NCBI GenBank assembly: GCA_910584745.1
Contig: CAJUDG010000003.1
Span: forward strand, 186,001-250,000
Length of the DNA stretch: 64,000 bases
Reading direction: 5' to 3'
DNA from: an uncultured Eubacteriales bacterium
GTDB taxonomy: Bacteria > Bacillota > Clostridia > Oscillospirales > Acutalibacteraceae
Part shown: positions 61,650-64,000 of the stretch, piece after piece
Position numbering within the stretch: the stretch's first letter is position 1
Layout: each line of letters starts with the position of its first letter
Notes under the pieces: model-generated
What the model was told of the DNA's origin: nothing
Databases searched by the model: none
What the model saw: only the letters and a program-made list of their open reading frames with translations
Made by a program: the position numbers and the translations under genes

Positions 61650-62032
61650 TGTTTATCATCCCTTTTGCTATTATTGTTCTGATAGGCATACCCAAAATGT
61701 ATGGGCGGCGCGGTGACTGACAGGTAGATAAACTCCACCTCGCCGTCATTTCTTAAACCATGGATATCCCCGTCCTCAAAGCGGACCACATCTCCGGCAT
61801 TGAACTCCGTCTCGACGCCATTGGCAAGCAGTAGCCTACCCGAACCCCGTAGGGCGTACCATATCTGCTCCGAGCTCTCGTGGGCGTGCCAGGGCTGGCA
61901 GGCTCCTTTTTCCAGATGAACTTCCGTTATAGTGACCCGGGCGCTGGCGGAGTTGTCCGGATTCAGCAGCTGCTTTGATACGACGCCGGGATTGCTCAGA
62001 GAGACAATAGTATCTTTTTGAATAAATTCCAT
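61646..62032 (-). CDS. Cupin-domain protein
   Basis: A 128-residue single-domain cupin. Motif 1 is WHAHESSEQIWYALRGSGRL and motif 2 FNAGDVVRFEDGDIHGLRN, giving probable metal ligands His, His, Glu and His. ATG 62032 has GAGGGG 8 bases upstream, inside the end of prmA; GTG 62041 is an alternative. It is coupled to both neighbours. Function unknown: it could be a small metal-dependent enzyme or a ligand-binding protein. Confidence 0.82.
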   Translation of the reverse strand: MEFIQKDTIVSLSNPGVVSKQLLNPDNSASARVTITEVHLEKGACQPWHAHESSEQIWYALRGSGRLLLANGVETEFNAGDVVRFEDGDIHGLRNDGEVEFIYLSVTAPPIHFGYAYQNNNSKRDDKQ

Positions 62033-62037
62033 ACTGT

Positions 62038-62967
62038 TCACCCCTCATTCAGTTTCAGTGCCATAGCTACCCAGCCGCGCTCCGACTTTCGCCGTAGGAC
62101 GGTAAACCTGCCGTCCAGCGCATCCAGCACGTCCTGCTCTCTGGTGTCGATAATGCCGCTGATGATATACACTCCATTTTGAGCGAGGAACTCCGGCACG
62201 GAGCGGCTCAGATCGATTACGATATCGGCCACGATGTTCGCGGCTATCATCTGGTACTTCCCGGACACCTTGTCCGCAAGATTGCCGCAGATGCCGGTAA
62301 ACCTTCCCTCTACGCCGTTGAGCCTGGCGTTTTCGGCGGCGGTCTTCACTGCAAGAGGGTCGATGTCGACCCCCACCGCAGACTCCGCCCCCAGCAGCAG
62401 CGCCGCAACAGACAGTATGCCGCTGCCGCAGCCAACATCAAGGAAATCTGCTCCGGGGGTAAGGTATTCCTCGATAAGCTCCATGCACAGCCGAGTGGTC
62501 TCGTGGGTCCCAGTTCCAAAGGCAAGGCCGGGCTCCAGATTCAGCACGGCACGGCCCATACTGTCAAAATCCTCCTCCCAGATGGGGCGGATGAGAAGCT
62601 TGCTGCCTACCGGCATGGGCTTGAAATACTTCTTCCAGTTGTTGAGCCAGTCGTCCATGGCACAGGAGGCCTGGTCGATGCTGTACTCGACGCCGCAGGC
62701 CTCCAGGCGCTCCTCCAGGAAGGAGACGGCCTCGGAGGGGTTGTCCTCCGGGCTGATATATATGTGTATGACGGCCTTGGTGCGGTCCTTGGCCAGCAGC
62801 TCCTCGTCTATCAGGTCAATATGGGCAATTTCCATGGCGGCTTCTTCTAAATCGGAGTAATCCTCAATATAGATACCATGAGGCACTGTCATATTGGCGA
62901 TGTCTCCGGCAAGATCCGACTTTGCCGACGGCACGGTTATTTTTATCTCGGTCCAGTTATCGCTCAT
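62038..62967 (-). CDS. prmA: Ribosomal protein L11 methyltransferase
   Basis: Trimethylates lysines of ribosomal protein L11 using S-adenosylmethionine. The 309-residue protein has an N-terminal substrate-recognition domain and a Rossmann methyltransferase domain with LEPGLAFGTGTHETTRLCME, FLDVGCGSGILSVAA (about 178) and ANIVADIVIDL. The ribosome-binding site is weak. Its distal partners here are a cupin and a GNAT protein rather than the usual dnaJ or rsmE. Confidence 0.94.
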   Translation of the reverse strand: MSDNWTEIKITVPSAKSDLAGDIANMTVPHGIYIEDYSDLEEAAMEIAHIDLIDEELLAKDRTKAVIHIYISPEDNPSEAVSFLEERLEACGVEYSIDQASCAMDDWLNNWKKYFKPMPVGSKLLIRPIWEEDFDSMGRAVLNLEPGLAFGTGTHETTRLCMELIEEYLTPGADFLDVGCGSGILSVAALLLGAESAVGVDIDPLAVKTAAENARLNGVEGRFTGICGNLADKVSGKYQMIAANIVADIVIDLSRSVPEFLAQNGVYIISGIIDTREQDVLDALDGRFTVLRRKSERGWVAMALKLNEG

Positions 62968-63013
62968 AGGTCACACTCTTTTCTTATTATATTTTCACAT
63001 TAACTTGATAGCC

Positions 63014-63042
63014 ATTTTATACCCCACATATTTTTTTGTCAA
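63014..63042 (-). promoter_or_regulatory. Promoter of the prmA-cupin-GNAT operon
   Basis: On the minus strand TTGACA, a 17-base spacer and TAAAAT, 46 bases before the prmA start. Confidence 0.65.
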
Positions 63043-63103
63043 TCTTTTTCTAAAATCTTTCTGAAATACTTACCGTTTACATCGTCTGGAGGGAGGCCGT
63101 CCC

Positions 63104-64000
63104 ATGACAAAGAAAAAATTTTTTCTCCAGGGAGCCCTGCTTACCCTTGTGTCCATGTTCCTGCGAGTCACAAATATGGGATACCGCTCCTATCTTTCCC
63201 AGCAGATAGGTTCGGAGGGCATGGGGCTCTATCAGCTCATATTCTCCATATTCATGCTAACGGTCACACTATCGACCTCCGGAATAAGTCTGGCTGTGAC
63301 AAGAATGGTGACCGCCGCGCTGGCAAAGGGCAGAGGGGAGACGGTACGCTCCGTTGTAGCCAAGTGCTTTGGGTTCTGCCTGACCATCAGCATCTGTATA
63401 GCGCTTACCCTGTTTTTGACCGCGGACTTTGCGGCGGGGTTATTTCTTGGAGACCTGGCTGCCGCTCCATGTCTTAGAATACTTGGGGTTGGACTGCCAT
63501 TTATGTCCATGTGTACTTGTATGAAGGGCTATTTCCTGGCAGTGGACGAATCACTTTCAACCGCGGTTTCAGATGCTCTGGAGCAGATACTGACCATTGG
63601 CGCTACTGTGTTTTTGTTTTGGAAATTTGTTCCGCAGAGTATAGAGGCCGCATGTTTAGCTGCCATGGCCGCCTCCACCTTGGGCGAAATGGTTTCTTTC
63701 GCGGCAAGCTGGTGCGCATATAGAAGGAGCATCCACAGGCACACTCCCAAAAGAAGGGAAAAGAGCACCGGCATCCTGCGGGGGCTTGGCCATATTGCGC
63801 TGCCCTGCACCCTCAGTTCCGCCGCAAAGAGCCTGCTGAACACCGGGGAGAACCTGCTGATACCCAGGGAGCTGCAAAAGTATGGCCTTGGCTACTCGGC
63901 ATCCCTGTCTCAGTATGGTCTCTTACAGGGTATGGCAATGCCCATGCTGTATTTTCCTTCGTCGTTCCTGACCTCTTTTGCCTCGCTGCTGATACCCAAG
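63104..64000 (+). CDS. SpoVB/MurJ-like polysaccharide flippase, partial (C-terminus outside window)
   Basis: The first 299 residues of a MOP-superfamily flippase. It opens MTKKKFFLQGALLTLVSMFL, then GYRSYLSQQIGSEGMGLYQL, the typical opening of stage V sporulation protein B and its relatives, with membrane segments near 8-25, 40-65, 85-110, 120-140 and 160-185. SpoVB-type proteins move lipid-linked precursors for spore cortex; in-window evidence cannot separate this from a polysaccharide flippase. GGAGGGAGG lies 8 bases before the ATG. Confidence 0.82.
   Translation, partial: MTKKKFFLQGALLTLVSMFLRVTNMGYRSYLSQQIGSEGMGLYQLIFSIFMLTVTLSTSGISLAVTRMVTAALAKGRGETVRSVVAKCFGFCLTISICIALTLFLTADFAAGLFLGDLAAAPCLRILGVGLPFMSMCTCMKGYFLAVDESLSTAVSDALEQILTIGATVFLFWKFVPQSIEAACLAAMAASTLGEMVSFAASWCAYRRSIHRHTPKRREKSTGILRGLGHIALPCTLSSAAKSLLNTGENLLIPRELQKYGLGYSASLSQYGLLQGMAMPMLYFPSSFLTSFASLLIPK

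Overview
The window looks like a chromosomal segment of an anaerobic, low-oxygen-adapted Firmicute of class Clostridia, most probably the Oscillospirales/Ruminococcaceae side. The pointers are a homodimer-type pyruvate:ferredoxin oxidoreductase, a corrinoid-dependent methyl-transfer cluster, a SpoVB-like flippase and a YtvI/AI-2E-type permease usual in spore formers, an SLH-domain surface protein, strong AGGAGG ribosome-binding sites and a fairly high G+C with GC-ending codons. This placement is inferred from gene content; no 16S rRNA is present. No CRISPR array, prophage, transposase or rRNA operon was seen.

Layout. 1-4.3 kb (minus strand): ppx-ppk1-pfkA, a polyphosphate/glycolysis operon. 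4.4-8.8 kb: a GNAT acetyltransferase, tRNA-Ser(GGA), a small membrane protein, four tandem NUDIX hydrolase paralogues and asnS. 8.8-18 kb: murC (minus), a BspA-LRR/SLH surface protein behind a long structured 5' leader, an orphan solute-binding lipoprotein, and nifJ (minus). 18-25 kb: a CNNM/CBS membrane protein, a MATE transporter, an ABC-2 exporter, hflX and an unknown gene. 25.1-34 kb: a complete arginine operon, argG-nudix-argH-argC-argJ-orf-argB-argD-argF, preceded by a near-perfect ARG box set in the loop of a terminator hairpin.

34-45 kb: AI-2E-type permease and XRE regulator (minus), pncB, RNase P RNA, recQ, a second MATE, tRNA-Leu(UAA) (minus), ROK glucokinase and galM, another NUDIX, a hexapeptide acetyltransferase and a peptidase E-like protein. 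45.3-48.4 kb: an ADP-ribosylglycohydrolase fused to beta-sandwich domains, translationally coupled to a ribokinase. 48.4-54.7 kb: ECF sigma with a DUF4179-like membrane partner and a BlaI-type repressor, all divergent from a MacB/FtsX-type ABC operon. 54.8-60.5 kb: corrinoid protein, MtaA/URO-D-like methyltransferase, RACo-like activator, a second and a third URO-D-family protein. 60.5-64 kb: tandem-GNAT protein, cupin and prmA in one overlapping operon, divergent from a partial SpoVB-like gene cut by the window end.

How the parts work together. The arg block supplies the whole route from acetylglutamate to arginine, with argJ recycling the acetyl group, and probably responds to ArgR through the upstream operator. 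The corrinoid cluster has a carrier, a reactivator and up to three candidate methyltransferases of the URO-D superfamily, but no recognisable MttB/MtaB-type enzyme, so its methyl donor is unknown. The glycohydrolase-ribokinase pair suggests release of ribose from an unidentified ribosyl compound and its phosphorylation. The least explained items are the paired NUDIX duplication, the structured leader of the SLH gene, the corrinoid cluster and the intracellular ADPRH/beta-sandwich fusion. Many start codons were moved inward from the longest reading frame on the basis of ribosome-binding-site spacing; each case is stated.
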